A stretch of DNA of 64,000 bases from Adineta steineri (taxonomy: Eukaryota; Rotifera; Eurotatoria; Adinetida; Adinetidae). Positions 23,916-36,611 of this stretch are shown here, piece after piece. Position 1 is the stretch's first letter. The number at the start of each line of letters is the position of its first letter. Both the position numbers and the translations under genes were made by a program. The stretch covers positions 1 to 64,000 of the forward strand of contig CAJNOI010000357.1 of assembly GCA_905250115.1 (NCBI GenBank). Reading direction: 5' to 3'. The notes beneath the pieces were generated by a model. It was not told the DNA's origin, searched no databases, and was given only the letters and a program-made list of their open reading frames with translations.

Positions 23916-24335
23916 TCAAAAATGAAATTGATTTTCAACAAGTGCACGTTGTAAATGTTCAATTTGATTATTTTTTGTATTAAAATTTCCTAATTTTTGT
24001 GCGATTGTTATTGGTAAAATTTGTAATTGTTTTTTAAAATCATCCATATCTTTTAAACTTTTTCCAAGCATCGCCATCATTTGTCCATAATCTAATGGTA
24101 AATGTTTGTCTTTTAAAATATTTCCTTGATATTTCTTCAGATCTATTTCAGGTAAATTAATCATAAAACGATGAAGATTGGTTATTTGTCGTTCACGTTT
24201 TTCACGTTCATAAATTATTCGACTTATGATGAAACATAATAAACAAATAAAACATATTCCAATACATATTAAACCAATCATCATTGTATACGTATAAGAA
24301 TGTAATGGTATAAACGCACGACTTGTCCTATTCAT
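23916..24335 (-). CDS. 139-aa single-pass membrane protein
   Basis: The Met at 24335 (MNRTSRAFIPLHSY) is preceded by an A-rich Kozak-like tract; the frame upstream of it has no ATG. One strong hydrophobic helix (MMIGLICIGICFICLLCFII) is followed by a basic cluster (YEREKRERQ), which predicts an N-out/C-in single-pass protein. The C-terminal part is polar and helical (LGKSLKDMDDFKKQLQILP). It has no recognisable domain. It lies 272 bases after a minus-strand gene and 66 bases before LSG1, so the three may be co-transcribed. Confidence 0.7.
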   Translation of the reverse strand: MNRTSRAFIPLHSYTYTMMIGLICIGICFICLLCFIISRIIYEREKRERQITNLHRFMINLPEIDLKKYQGNILKDKHLPLDYGQMMAMLGKSLKDMDDFKKQLQILPITIAQKLGNFNTKNNQIEHLQRALVENQFHF

Positions 24336-24607
24336 TTTTTTTTTCAATACGCGCGAAGAAAACAAAACAAGAAATAAGATAAATTTTTTATTTATTTAAA
24401 GCAAATAAACAGAGATTCATATATACATAAACATCTAATATCTGACAATAAGAAATAATTCATTATAAACAGTAACAACATTTTGTATATGTATAAATTA
24501 ACAATTGATCATTGCACATTATATAGAATGAAAACAAATTCATTGATAGAAAGTACAAGCACATGATAAATAATTTTAATTTTTATATATTGAAAAATAA
24601 ATTCGAA

Positions 24608-26108
24608 CTATTGATTTTTTACATATGTATTTCGTCGTTGTACACGTTCATCTTTGCAATTTTTCGGTACAATAAATAAATCTGTATAGGATGGTAAATG
24701 ATCATCTACAGGTGTATCTACAAAAGGAAAAAAGCAAGATATTCAAATCCCTTCTCTATGATTTTCGTTTCATTTTGTTATTAATTACTTACTCATATTA
24801 CTATGTAAACGGCCATTATTTGGAGTCAAAGGTGAAACAATGCTTGATTCATGTTCATTTGTAGTTGTTGCAATCATAGAAGGATATTGAAGAATTCTCG
24901 GCGTATTTCTTTGTCCTATTGATGGTAAATTTGATCGAGCTGCCGCTTCGGTTATTTCAGGAGAATAGAGTGAATCTAATAAAAACAAAATTATTATGAA
25001 TAATATTTAAATTAATAAAAATTTACTCGAAAGAGTTAAATGATTGTTAAGAAATTTCGGTCGTTGAACTTTCGGAAAAGAAGCTGGATTATTTGGTGCT
25101 GAATCAAGCATAATACGTAACATAGTATCGATATCTCGTCGAGTTTCGATACTATTATTAGCAAAATTCGGTAAACCATTATTCGTATTATTTTCATCAT
25201 CATCAGACGGTAATTGATCAACAAAACTCTATTTTAAAACAAATGAAAATAGTATTATATAGTTTTATCAATAGTTTTACTTGAAGTTTTTCAATCATAG
25301 CTGTTTGTACTCTAAGATTATATAAGCCAACATCACAATAAGATGATAAACCTTGTTTGAGTTCTTTGGTTGCTAGTATTTTATGTTTATTCCATTCAGT
25401 TTGTACTAGAAATTAAATTAAATTAAGATTGATTTTTTTTTGTTTTTTGTTACTAACCTTTTGTTAATAATTGTTCTTTTGTACGATGAGAACAATGATT
25501 TGTTATTGCTTCTTCAAATATAGATTTTGTTTTATCGAAATCATTTGATAAATTATCGTTTAATTTTTGTAATGATTGTTGAAGTGAATTCATTGCGTAT
25601 TCTATTATAGTATTTTCACATAAAATAGATTTGATTTTTTAATAATAACAAACATTTGCTTACCATTAAATATTCGCGATGATAATTGAGATCGCATAGC
25701 TAAAGAATCAATTAAAGTGCTTATTTCCTAGACAAAAAATGATTAGTTTTTATATAGAAAAAATGAAAACAAGTCAAATACTTGAAGTGGTCTACAATCA
25801 GATAATTGACCAATATCATTAATAAGACGAGCGACTAAAAAAAAGAAAGTAAAATAAAATATATATATATGTATTTCTGTACCGTGAACTTCATGATCAG
25901 GACTATCTAAATTTCGTTGTACAGATTTTTTTGTTCGATTTATTTGTATAATTGCAGCTTGTAATTTTTTACGATATTTGACTGTATTATTCAATAGAAT
26001 TTCGTCATTTTCATTAAGTCGTTGTGATTTTCGCCTATGAAAAATAAGTTTAGTTCGAATAAAATTGAGAAAAAATTCTTACGAAAATCGTTTACGCCAA
26101 GTTGACAT
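24608..26108 (-). CDS. BAR-like coiled-coil protein, family uncertain
   Basis: A multi-exon minus-strand gene starting MSTWRKRFS at 26108 and ending RRNTYVKNQ. Introns have good GT-AG signals. The first 200 residues are almost entirely helical with heptad-like spacing (KYRKKLQAAIIQINRTKKSV, LQQSLQKLNDNLSNDFDKTK, WNKHKILATKELKQGLSSY). This resembles a BAR-type membrane-curving domain. The rest is Ser/Pro/Asn-rich and probably disordered (SPEITEAAARSNLPSIGQR), with no SH3 domain. No named family was recognised, so BAR is a structural guess from composition. Gene order puts it first in a minus-strand tandem with the 139-aa protein and LSG1. Confidence 0.6.
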
Positions 26109-26969
26109 TATGAAAAGATTTTCAATAGACAAAAATTATATTTTTGATAATTTCGTCAGTCGATCAACTAAATAATCGAATGAATGAATTAAGATCAAGG
26201 AGAACAAAGAACTGATCTGATAAGTCAAAGCATTGGTTGAATATTTTAACCAATAGAAACAATAGCACTACAATCGATTACAAAATTTAAAACAAAAATA
26301 GATAAAGAAATTGATTCGAAAAGTGATTTTTTCGTTTGGAATAATTCTTCTCTAACTTTTTCTTCAATGGCTTAGTTAAAATAACTAATGGATCTAGTAA
26401 CAGGTGATGAAGATAGGGAGAAAAAGTTCAACATTTCAACTGTCTAGTTAAAATGGTCACTATTAGCTTGCAGTAGACAGTTGACCTCTTAGTCAATGAA
26501 CGATCTTTTCTTTTCTCCTTTTTTTATCTTATCAATGGTCAAAGTGAAAGAAAATCTATAATGATAAAATTTAAGTATAATTTTAACAATATTTTTGTAA
26601 CAACGAAGACTTTCAGACCATTGTTGACCGATTTATTTTAACTTGATGTAAGAAGACTGTTCAATAACATTTAGTGTCTTACATTCAAAGTAGGTTGATT
26701 GTTATTAAATGTATTGTGTCTCGATCTTCTGGTTATAATTGCTTGCAGTTTATATATATTATTTGAACAGCTGCGATGACGCGCGTTGATTATACATATT
26801 TACTTCTACGAATTACTTTTTTGCTCGAGATATCGTGATAATCTTTGTATCTAGAAGATAAGCGCTTATTAGCTTTTCTCTTCAAATTCACTACAAAAAC
26901 ATTCTAATATTATTACTGTATCGTCCTTCTATCATCGCAATATCTATTTATTTTAGATTCTTAACTATT
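26109..26969. other. Divergent intergenic region
   Basis: About 860 bases separate the start of the minus-strand BAR-like gene from the start of the plus-strand GPR158-like gene, so it must hold both promoters. A candidate acceptor (TTTATTTTAG, ending at 26956) lies 13 bases before the ATG at 26970. No repeat was recognised. Confidence 0.5.
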
Positions 26970-29900
26970 ATGAATCTTCTTGAACGTAGTTGTCTATCCA
27001 TTTTTCTATGTTTATATATGTTAAATAAAACTTGTTCTCAGTTTGAATGGATTTCTTATGATAAAATTGATGAAGTAATGGATCGAATTAATTCTGTAAA
27101 TAGTGCTAATTGTTTTCAAAAACAACCAAGTGAATTGGTATTACCTGAAGAAGCTGTTTATCAAAAACCGTCAATTGAAATGCTTAAAAAAGATATTATT
27201 ATGAGAAATCGAACACAATTATTACATGTACGAAATATTGCTCATCGAAATGCTCTTTTATACAGTTATTTATTTCAACGTTTATTCGATTTTGAAGAAC
27301 CTGGTTTAACATATATACTTTTACATAATGCTGGTAAGAATAAAAGTAGATATATAACTATTAAGATAAGTACGTCTTTTATTACAGCCGATATAACTGG
27401 TGGTCGAGGTATGATAAATGGTTCAGGAATCTTTTTTGATCAAGATAAATATTATCCGCATTGGTATAAAAATTATTTCAATAAAACACTTCCATTATTT
27501 GGTCCGTATGCTTGGCGAGCAGATGATTTCTATGGTAACCATATATTTCGAAGTTTTCATTGTTTTTGTATTATCATATCAATAGATGCATTTAATTGGA
27601 AACATGAATGGACAAATCATACTATTCAAGAAGAAGATATTGGTGCAGGTCGTAATCATCATTATACATCACGATATAATCGTGCTAATGAATGGTATAG
27701 TAAATGGTTACCTGATCAAACACGAAATGATCAAGGACGAGGTAAGAATAAAATAAAATTTCAAATTTTTCTTTTTTGATTATTATATATAAAAGTAAAC
27801 CTTGTTACCCTATACTTCGCTGATTGTTTTGCTTGTAGAAGTTCGCCCTTATAGTTTTATAATACCTCCACCTTATTTGGCTGTTAACAACGACGACGAT
27901 GAAACGGAAAAAAATGAATGGAAAATAATTGATGAGAAAAGAAATGATACTGATGATGAAGATTATAATGATGATGATACAACCAAAAAACGTATAGTGC
28001 ACTTTATTTATGTGTATATCTAGCTATATATATTAGATTACGGTTTTGTTTTTATTTATTTGTATATTTCTTTCACATAATTGTGGTCAATTTTTGTACT
28101 TTTATTGGTGATCTGTGTTGTAGAATATTTATTCAATCAAGTAAACGAGAGAATCACATTCGTTTTAATCTAAAAAAATGTGCGTCTCTCGTTTCATACT
28201 TGCACTTTTATATTAATTTATTCTTTCTATTTTAAAATGATTATCACTGGTGTATTTATTTGTTTATGTTCACGGGGTTATGACTTTATTTTTTTATACA
28301 TTAATGTGGGAAAAACTAATTCTAATCTTATTTTATAGGTAAACCTGTACATTCAGTTCAATTATTGTTAGCAGAAAGAATGTATAAACTTCGTGATGAA
28401 CCACAAAATTTTGAATTTTATGGACCACCACATCCCGAAGATCCACAAGGTGTGTTAATCCATGATATTAATAGAGAGAGAAAAAATGTTGTTCTTATTT
28501 TAATTTTAATTAGGTCCTACACTTTGGACACGTCCATATTTTGATTGTGGTCGATCAAATAAATGGGTAATAAGTGCTGTTTCACCTATTGTTGATATAT
28601 ATCCACGACATACAGAATTTCGACATTTACAAGCTATGAAAAATTTGGCTGTTGCTGTAGCAGAAATTGATTTTATTATGATGGATATAAATCAATGTGC
28701 TGAAACAAATGCACAATCCAATGATCCACAATCAAAACATGCTAATCTATTTGCTGGAACAGATAAATGTAAACCAACAACACGTTGTGAACCATTAATA
28801 GGTTTTGGATTTCGTCGTGGTGGTTATCAATGTCTTTGTCAACCAGGTTATCGTTATCCGCCATATCAAGATGGACCATTTAAAGGTTATATTATCGAAA
28901 AAGCAACACAAGAAGAATATGTAAATAATTTTGATTGTCTTAAAGTTGAATGTATGTATGAAATCATTTCTATGAATTCTTCAATGGTTTAATTCTATTC
29001 TCTTTTAGTATATCAACAAATCCCACAAAACTTCTATCAAGCTAATATTGAATTATTTGCAATGCGTGCACGTCGGTCAATTGATAACAATAATGATAAT
29101 ATATCAAATGAAACAGTCTATACTGATTACAATAAAGATTCTATTCCATCATTAATTGAATCTGGTAGAATAAACTTTTTCTTTCTTTCTTTCTCAATCT
29201 TATTTTCTCTTCTTATTTAGTTCCAAAAATAAATCTAATCGCAACATTATCATCTTCAACTTCCTCTTTATTTAAATCGTCTGTTGATCAATTTGCTTCA
29301 TTTTCTAGTAAACTTATTACAGGTTTTAATAATACTACGCAACCGGAAGATCATATTAAAAAAACTCGTTCAAAACGTTTTGCATATGAATATCCAACAC
29401 GTATTGGATCGATAATGCAACTGTATGATCATCTTAATCATGATCCAAATTTATGTGAATTAATGACTGAAGATGACTTAACTATGCCAGGTGATGTTTT
29501 AAATGATGTTGATATTCAATTTGAATCTCAAGCACGTTTAGCATTAACATTATCACATTTTCTGTCGAGTTTCTATCAAATTGTTAATCCTGCTGAAGAT
29601 TTTCCATTACGTAAAGCTGAACTTGAATTAACTGATGAACAATTAATTGGTGAAGTTTTAGCTGCAGCAGGTGGTGATTATAAAGTTGTTGGTGTTGGAA
29701 TATATTTTGATCGTGGGAAATTTCCAAATTATCGTTTACCTTTTTTTGGACCTTATGCATATAGATCAGAAAATGATATAAGTCGAAAATATACTGTTGT
29801 TGATTGGGCAGGTTTACCTGATGGTTATGAAAATGAAATTTGGTTTCGAGTAATTAGAAAGACAAGTAATATGAAGATTTTGATTTGATTATTTTTCTTT

Positions 29901-30718
29901 AGACAATGAAAGCGCGATGGGGAACCAACGCTGATCGTTCAGAATTAACTGAATTTTGGTTAAAATTATTTATTCGATCAGATTATATTGGTAATGCATT
30001 AGTACATCATGAATCTGGTTTCCCACTTTATTCTTATGCACCAGAATTAAAGTGAGAAAGATTAATGAAATGTTTATATTTAGTTTAAGAATTATATTTA
30101 TTTTAGACATGGTCAATGGTTTCCACCAACATTTCAATGTAGTAGAAATTATACATTACCACGTCAATGGATTGTTACTTATGCAGTTCCGTTTTTTGGT
30201 TTAGATACACTTGGAATTAATCTTGAATTCAAGTAAATTTTTGAAGATTATAATTATTACAGAATAAATATGATTGTTCTGTTATAGAGGTGTAGTACGA
30301 GTTGATGCATATCTTAACTATTTGGATATAAATCAATGTTCAATGCCTCATTATGTACCGAATGCATTTAAAGGCAGTGATCGTTGTGATTATCAAAGCA
30401 CAGTAGTATGTTATTATTATTATATAACCTCATCTATTTCATTTATTTTAGTGTGAACCAATATTTGGTCGAGGTTTTCGTTTAGGTAAATATAAATGTC
30501 GCTGTCGACCTGGCTATGAATATCCATTTATTGATCAAAATGATTTTTTTAATGGTGATGCTATGGATATACAATGGGATCTATTAATGAGTAATAATTC
30601 TCATATTTCACGATTTGATCAACTTAAATGTCGTATTGCTATGGCTAATTCAATAAAATCATTAAATTGGATTATTTCAGTATTAACAGTGTTTTGTACA
30701 ATGGTGCTCAATCAATAA
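26970..30718 (+). CDS. Secreted or anchored GPR158-like ectodomain protein, two modules
   Basis: Twelve exons keep frame and give 937 aa (886 if the exon at 27839-27991 is skipped). A signal peptide (CLSIFLCLYMLNKTCSQ) is followed by two copies of a module seen in the GPR158/GPR179 ectodomain. Each has a Cache-like region and then an EGF-like segment. Copy 1 has FFDQDKYYPHWYKN, WVISAVSPIVDIYP, DINQCAE and CEPLIGFGFRRGGYQCLCQPGY. Copy 2 has YFDRGKFPNYRLPFFGPYAYR, RQWIVTYAVPFFGL, DINQCSM and CEPIFGRGFRLGKYKCRCRPGY. No seven-helix domain follows. The protein ends in a hydrophobic tail (LNWIISVLTVFCTMVLNQ) that could be a GPI signal or membrane anchor. A role as a ligand-binding surface protein is inferred; the family resemblance is strong. 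Confidence 0.8.
27839..27991 (+). other. Candidate symmetric cassette exon in the GPR158-like gene
   Basis: An open 153-base stretch with a good acceptor (TTTTGCTTGTAG) and a GTATAG donor lies between 27742 and 28338. It enters and leaves in phase 1, so the frame holds with or without it. It would add 51 residues, mostly acidic (NNDDDETEKNEW). The short frame and symmetric phase support a real exon, possibly alternative. Confidence 0.55.
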
Positions 30719-30966
30719 TTCTTTGTTTGACACATTTTGTCAGTGATTTTATGCAGTTTTCTTTTCAGTTTTGTCATTACGTGAATGTTTGTTTTGTTTT
30801 TCAATGTACATTCGATTTTTTGTATATGTGTTTCTGTTTTTTTATACTTCATGTGCAAATTCATATGTGTTATAAGGTGTATTTTTTTATTAAGAAAGAA
30901 AAGTGAATTCTAAACGATGGATAGATCAAAAGAGAAAATCTTATTATACATTCGCGGGGTAGATCT

Positions 30967-32946
30967 TTAACGGTCAACTTCACCAAAGACAATATCCAGT
31001 GTACCAATAATAGCAACTAAATCAGCAAGCATATGACGACGAGCAATACGATCGAGTGCAGCCTATTGAAAAAAAGAGAAAGATTAAATTGGAAAAAGGA
31101 AAGAATAATTTTATTTACTAAATGGATAAATCCAGGAGCTTTAATATGAACTCGATAAGGTTTTGAGGTACCATCGGATACAAGATAAACACCCATTTCA
31201 CCCTAAATAACATAGAGATATATGATTGTTTAATTTCTAGTAAAGAATTATAAAACTAACTTTTGGTGCTTCAATAGCAGTATATGTTGTACCAGGTGGA
31301 ACTACAACACCTTCACTGAAAAGTTTAAAATGATGAATAAGTGCTTCCATGGATTCCTAAAAATAATATTAAATTATTTCATTCTTTTTGTATATTAGAA
31401 TTTACCTTCATTTCTGCACGTTTTGGTGGTACAACTTTATGATCATCAACCTAAAAAAAACAAGAAATAAATCAATTCTATATACATTTTTTTTTGTTAT
31501 TTACTTTATATTCTCCAGATGGCATATTATTAATACATTGTTCCATAATTCTTAGACTTTGTCTCATTTCTTCCATTCGACATAAATATCTAAAAAAAAC
31601 AGATATTAATTTAGAAAGAAAAGAAAATTATTAAAAATGAAATTTATTTACCGATCGAAACAATCTCCATTAACACCAATTGGTACATCAAATTCCATTT
31701 TATCATAAGCATCATATGGTTGTGTTTTTCTAAGATCCCATTTAATACCTGAACCACGTAACATTACACCCGAAAAGCCAAGATTAAGTGCTTCTTCAGC
31801 TGTAACAACACCAATACCGACTGTTCGTTGATTCCAAATACGATTTCCAGTCAAAAGATCATCTACTTCATCAATACGACGAGAAAATGATTCACACCAT
31901 TTGTGTACATCTTCCAAATAACCAAGTGGTAAATCAAATGCTACACCACCTGGACGAACATAAGCAGCATGCATACGAGCACCACTAACACGTTCGTAAA
32001 ATTCCGAAATCTAAATTTAAAATTTGTTTGTTTTTTTGTCTATAGAAATCTATTTAATAGACACCTTTTCTCGTTCTTCGAAAAGCCAAAAGAATGGTGT
32101 CATAGCACCAACATCAAGTGCATGGCAACCAATAGCTAATATATGATTAAGAATACGTGTCATTTCACCCATTAAAGCTAAAATGATATTAATTTTATAA
32201 AAAAATTACAAACAAAAAGAAGAGTCAAATTACTTCGAATATATTTTGCACGTTCTGGAATTTCAATACCTAAAAGACGTTCAACACCTAATGAATATAC
32301 CTGTTCATTTGTCATCATTGAACAATAATCAAGTCGATCAAAATATGGTAAAGCCTAAAAATAAGAAGTTATGAGTTGAAAAATAAAATATCAAAAGTTT
32401 ATCATTGTTTACTTGAATATATGTTTTATATTCACAGAGTTTTTCTGTTCCACGATGTAAAAGTCCAATATGTGGATCAGCACGTAGAACAGTCTAGAAG
32501 AAAAAAAATCATGATATAATTTATATTTAATATTATATAAAAACAAACTTCTCCATCAAGTTCAACAATAAGACGAAGTACACCATGAGCAGCTGGATGT
32601 TGTGGACCAAAATTAATTTTAAAGTTACGTAATTTACGTTTAGGTGGTGTTTCAACCATTAATTCTATGAAAAGAAATATTATCAAAAACAAATTCATTA
32701 TTTTATTTTTCTATTACCATTTCGAAAAGGTTTTTCTTTCCATTGTGCATATTCAGGATTTGAATAAAAATAACTTGCTTGTGATAAATAATTTCGATGT
32801 TCTTCTTTACCTAAATACCATGAAACGGAACGTTTCTGTTCGACATTTTTTGATGTTGTTGGTACCAGTAAACAAGCAGTACGAACAGAATTTGATGAAC
32901 GTAAAATCCATTGAATGGATTTACCACTTAAGATAGCGACTGACAT
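30967..32946 (-). CDS. NDUFS2: NADH dehydrogenase iron-sulfur protein 2, mitochondrial
   Basis: About nine exons on the minus strand, from [20 protein letters not shown] (basic presequence) to IVFGEVDR. This is the 49-kDa subunit of respiratory complex I, which lines the quinone-binding cavity. Diagnostic stretches are [88 protein letters not shown] and [19 protein letters not shown]. Length is close to the human protein (463 aa). The start lies 190 bases from the divergent RNF139/145-like gene. It is convergent with the GPR158-like gene. Confidence 0.96.
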
Positions 32947-33136
32947 TATTTGTCGACAAAATAATAATAATAAAAATGAACTGCGATGAATCTAATAAAA
33001 CACAACCATTACGAACGTCTACTTTTCTATTGGTTAATTTTATCTATCCAATGATTATTAAGTCAATGATTAAGGGGTTTATATTGAATCAGTTTTATTG
33101 TTATTACTCTTAATTTTCTCGACATATTATTATAAA
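32947..33136. promoter_or_regulatory. Short shared promoter of NDUFS2 and the RNF139/145-like gene
   Basis: Only 190 bases separate the two divergent start codons, so both promoters must be within or overlap this stretch. It contains a CCAAT-type box on the minus strand (ATTGG at about 33031). No TATA box is clear. Confidence 0.45.
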
Positions 33137-35555
33137 ATGGATGATGATGATGATCATGATAATATAGATTTAACAGAAGATTTTCTTCTACATACATTAC
33201 ATAATGATACAATTGAACAGAATACATTCTTCGAACATTTTCAACGTTTTTTACCTCGACAGACACTTATTTATATACAATATTGCTTACTACGTATACC
33301 ATTTTTACTTCTATATGATTATTTATTTACCGAACAGTTTTCATATTTATTTGATTATTTTCTTGAATATTCATCGAAAATTATTGATCAAGAAAATCAA
33401 ATATTATTTAAACCAATAAGTTATATATTAAATAGTTATTTTTTTCAATTATTAATCGATATTAATTTAAATTTTTCAATACCAATCTTAGGTCTTATAT
33501 TATTAATCGTTTTCTTATTATGTTCCGATCGACGTCTTGTAATATTTTACAGTTATACATTATCATTACTTGTTATCTATCTTTATTATCAAATAAATCG
33601 TTTTATGGATATTCAAATAAATACATTCGTACTTCAATTTATACTTTCAGCTATTTATATTCAAATGTTAAACATACGTTCTCCAGTATATACATATCCA
33701 ATTCAAAAACGTTTATGTCAAATAGCACCAATTCTATATCTTGTAACACGTTATATATTTCCATTAACATATAGTATATATATACTAAATATTTATTATC
33801 TTTGTTGGATATTAATACATTTATCTGAAGCACTTATTTTTCAACGAGATATGATAATAAATTTAATACATATTCGTATATTAAATCAATTAATAAATTT
33901 ATATAATAATTTTGGTATTCAAACATTATTTAATACATTACAACATCGTATACATGTTGTAACATTAATGAAAATATTTTGGTTAACAAAAATTATTATT
34001 ATACCATTAGGTTTTCGAGCAATTTATACACATCCATTTATAATTAATACAACAACAATGAATACGACAAATGAAACAATTATTAATTATAATACAACAT
34101 TAACAAAAACGATTTATTTTACAACTTTATTCTATGGAACAGAAACAATATTTACGTAGGATAATAATAAAAATCATGTTTGTTGTATTTTTTGTTTTGT
34201 TTTGTTTTAGAATAATTAGTCTTGCTTGTCTTGTTTCACATGGTATGAAAATTTTGGCTCATCGTTTATTTCGATTCTTAAATTTATGGAATGAAGATGT
34301 TGAACAGATTGGTATTATTATTGGTATGATGTTTTTTCTTTTACTTTTTCAATCAAATTTAACACGACTTGATCTTCATCGACGACATATTCCATTATTA
34401 AAAGCGTTCAGTTTACTTATTGTTGCATTATGTCATTTTCTTCATACAATACTTGAACCACAATTACTTAAAGTAGCAATGCAAACAATGACAACAAGAA
34501 TGGCATTTGATGAAACAAATGAAAATCAAGAAGAAATTGAAGATGATGAAAATAAGTAAATAAGTCATAGATAGTTCTTTAAATAATACGTAATTATCTG
34601 TAGGGAATTAAAAGATTATACTACTTTCATTATTAATAACCTTGAATTCTGTTCTTCGGAATTAAGTGTTATGTTATGCATAATTCTTTTGACAGGCATC
34701 ATAAAACGATAATTTAATGAATTAAATAAATAGCAGAAAATTTTAAACATAATCATATAGACAGAAACTGCACGTCTATTTGCCAAAATATAAATAGTTA
34801 CTATGTCAACATGACATTTTTATCCTTTATTAAATGTTATATATTAACACGTTTTATTTGAAATATTCTTTAGATCATCATCATCATATTTCTCACAAAA
34901 AATTCTTCGTTCATTTCATCATCAACATGTTTATACATGTTTATCACTGCTATTCTTAATTATTCTTTATGCAGCTTTCTTATGGCGTATAACAACATTT
35001 TCAACATGGCTTTTAGCTATAACAGCATTTTCATTGGAATTAATCGTACGTCTTATAGCATCATTAGCTCAATATACACTTTATGTTCTTGATGCTCATA
35101 ATCGTTTATCAAATGTTGATTCATTTGATGAATATATATTTCGTGTAAAAGCAATCACATCATGTTTTGAATTTATTCTTGGAGTTTTCCTTCTTTTTAA
35201 TGGTTTCTATATTTTATGTTTTGAAGCTCGTGGAGCATTACGTGCATTTATGCTTGCTATACATGCACATTTAAATATTATAAAAAATGTACGTCGAGGT
35301 TGGCAAATACTTCGTAATCGTAAATCGGCATGGGATAATGTTACTCAATTACCATTAGCTACAGAAGAACAAATTGAAAATTATAATGATATATGTTCAA
35401 TATGTCATAATGTCTTAACAACTGGTAATACATGTATAACACCATGTTCACATCTATTTCATCAAAAATGTTTACAAAAAGTATTTTATGCCACACAAAA
35501 TTGTGCATTATGTTCACGACCAATTGTTTTAGAAAAGAAGGATCATAAAGAATAG
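33137..35555 (+). CDS. RNF139/RNF145-type multipass RING E3 ubiquitin ligase
   Basis: Three exons (33137-34155, 34211-34555, 34874-35555) give 681 aa, matching RNF139 (TRC8) and RNF145 in length. A frame exists upstream of 33137 but has no ATG. These are ER-membrane E3 ligases that act in sterol-linked degradation of HMG-CoA reductase and similar clients. After an Asp-rich N-terminus come a dozen or so hydrophobic helices. The C-terminal part FILGVFLLFNGFYILCFEAR, RAFMLAIHAHLNI and GWQILRNRKSAW closely matches the family. The RING-H2 motif is CSICHNVL ... CSHLFHQKC ... CALCSRP. The second intron is long for this window (318 bases). Whether it is RNF139 or RNF145 cannot be decided by eye. Confidence 0.88.
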
Positions 35556-35645
35556 AGGAGGAGGAGAAAACAACAAACAATGTTTTTTTATTTTTATTGA
35601 TATTTCTGTGATGTAATTAAATAGAAAAAATAAATAATTTATTTA

Positions 35646-35697
35646 TTTTATTTCAGTTTCTTATTTACCAAAAAAAACTATGATTGTTTTTTTTCAG
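35646..35697 (+). other. Putative trans-splice acceptors before the SAM gene
   Basis: Two tracts end in CAG between the E3 gene and the SAM-domain gene: one ending at 35656 (TTTTATTTCAG) and a stronger one at 35697 (GTTTTTTTTCAG) 12 bases before the ATG. Such a leader length suits spliced-leader addition. Confidence 0.5.
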
Positions 35698-35709
35698 ATT
35701 AAAAAGAAA

Positions 35710-36611
35710 ATGGAAGTAATAACACTTGTATGTATTAATTAGAAATAATTCAAAAATTTGAAATTTTGTGTTTTCTTTATAGGCACGACCATCGAAAGCA
35801 ACAAGTACAGCTCCTTGTTTTTGGACTAATTCCGAAGTATTACAATGGATGAAAAATAGTTTACCTGAATTATTTAATAAATATGGTGGATTTTTCAAAA
35901 GTCATGGCATTCGAGGTGAGAAAAATGAGTAAAGGTCTACTTGTATTATATTCTATAAGTCACAAACGTAAATGATAACAAAATCAGTTTGTTTGTTTTT
36001 TCATCTTATTTATGTAAATACTAGTTCAACACGACTAGATCTCTTATTAATAAATATATACAAAGAATGCCGCTAAATAAAATAATGAATGCATCAATAA
36101 ATCTTCTTATTGATAAAAGCTTTCAGTAATATTCCTTAGGACTATAATTTACAAGTTTCAGTTCAGTGCATATATAAAAAAAAAGGAGTTGTTCGATCAG
36201 AATATAAATGTAACATATTGTTAGTAAGGAAAAATATACGATATGGTCGATTTAATAAGTTAATGCTCTATTAATTTTATAAAATATTTCTAGGACGAAC
36301 TCTGTTTATGTTAAATGATAATCTACTTCTTGAAATGGGAATTAATAATGCACAAGATCGGTAAAATATACATATATATAATAGCAAATATATCTATATA
36401 TGTTGATTTTTTTTCTAGAGCACAATATCGTATTGAAATAGCTAAATTAAAAATAAAATCTGATCTTCTAACATTGAAAAATACACATCATAAAGGTGAA
36501 AGTTAAATAGAATTTTTATTTTTAAATTAATTTCATTGATTTGTTTTAGGTAATATTCGATTTTTAGAAGAAAATCCAATTAGTGAATTATCTCCAAATG
36601 ACACTATATAA
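35710..36611 (+). CDS. SAM-domain protein, SAMD12/Aveugle-like
   Basis: Five small exons (35710-35727, 35783-35915, 36294-36360, 36419-36495, 36550-36611) sum to 118 aa in frame. The SAM domain takes up most of the protein: FWTNSEVLQWMKNSLPELF, FFKSHGIRGRTLFMLNDNLL, EMGINNAQDRAQYRIEIAKL. This pattern (W at the start, GR-L--L--, --MGI) is that of SAMD10/SAMD12 and Drosophila Aveugle, an adaptor that binds the SAM domain of CNK in RAS-RAF signalling. The gene starts 154 bases after the E3 ligase stop and may be the second gene of a trans-spliced unit. The exon-3 intron is about 380 bases. Confidence 0.8.

Noticed and set aside
24336-24365. Extension of the 139-aa protein to 24365
   Set aside because: The extension begins at a TTG codon; the first ATG is at 24335.
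32667-32936. Plus-strand frame of 89 codons opposite the NDUFS2 start
   Set aside because: It is antisense to conserved NDUFS2 coding sequence and has no family match.
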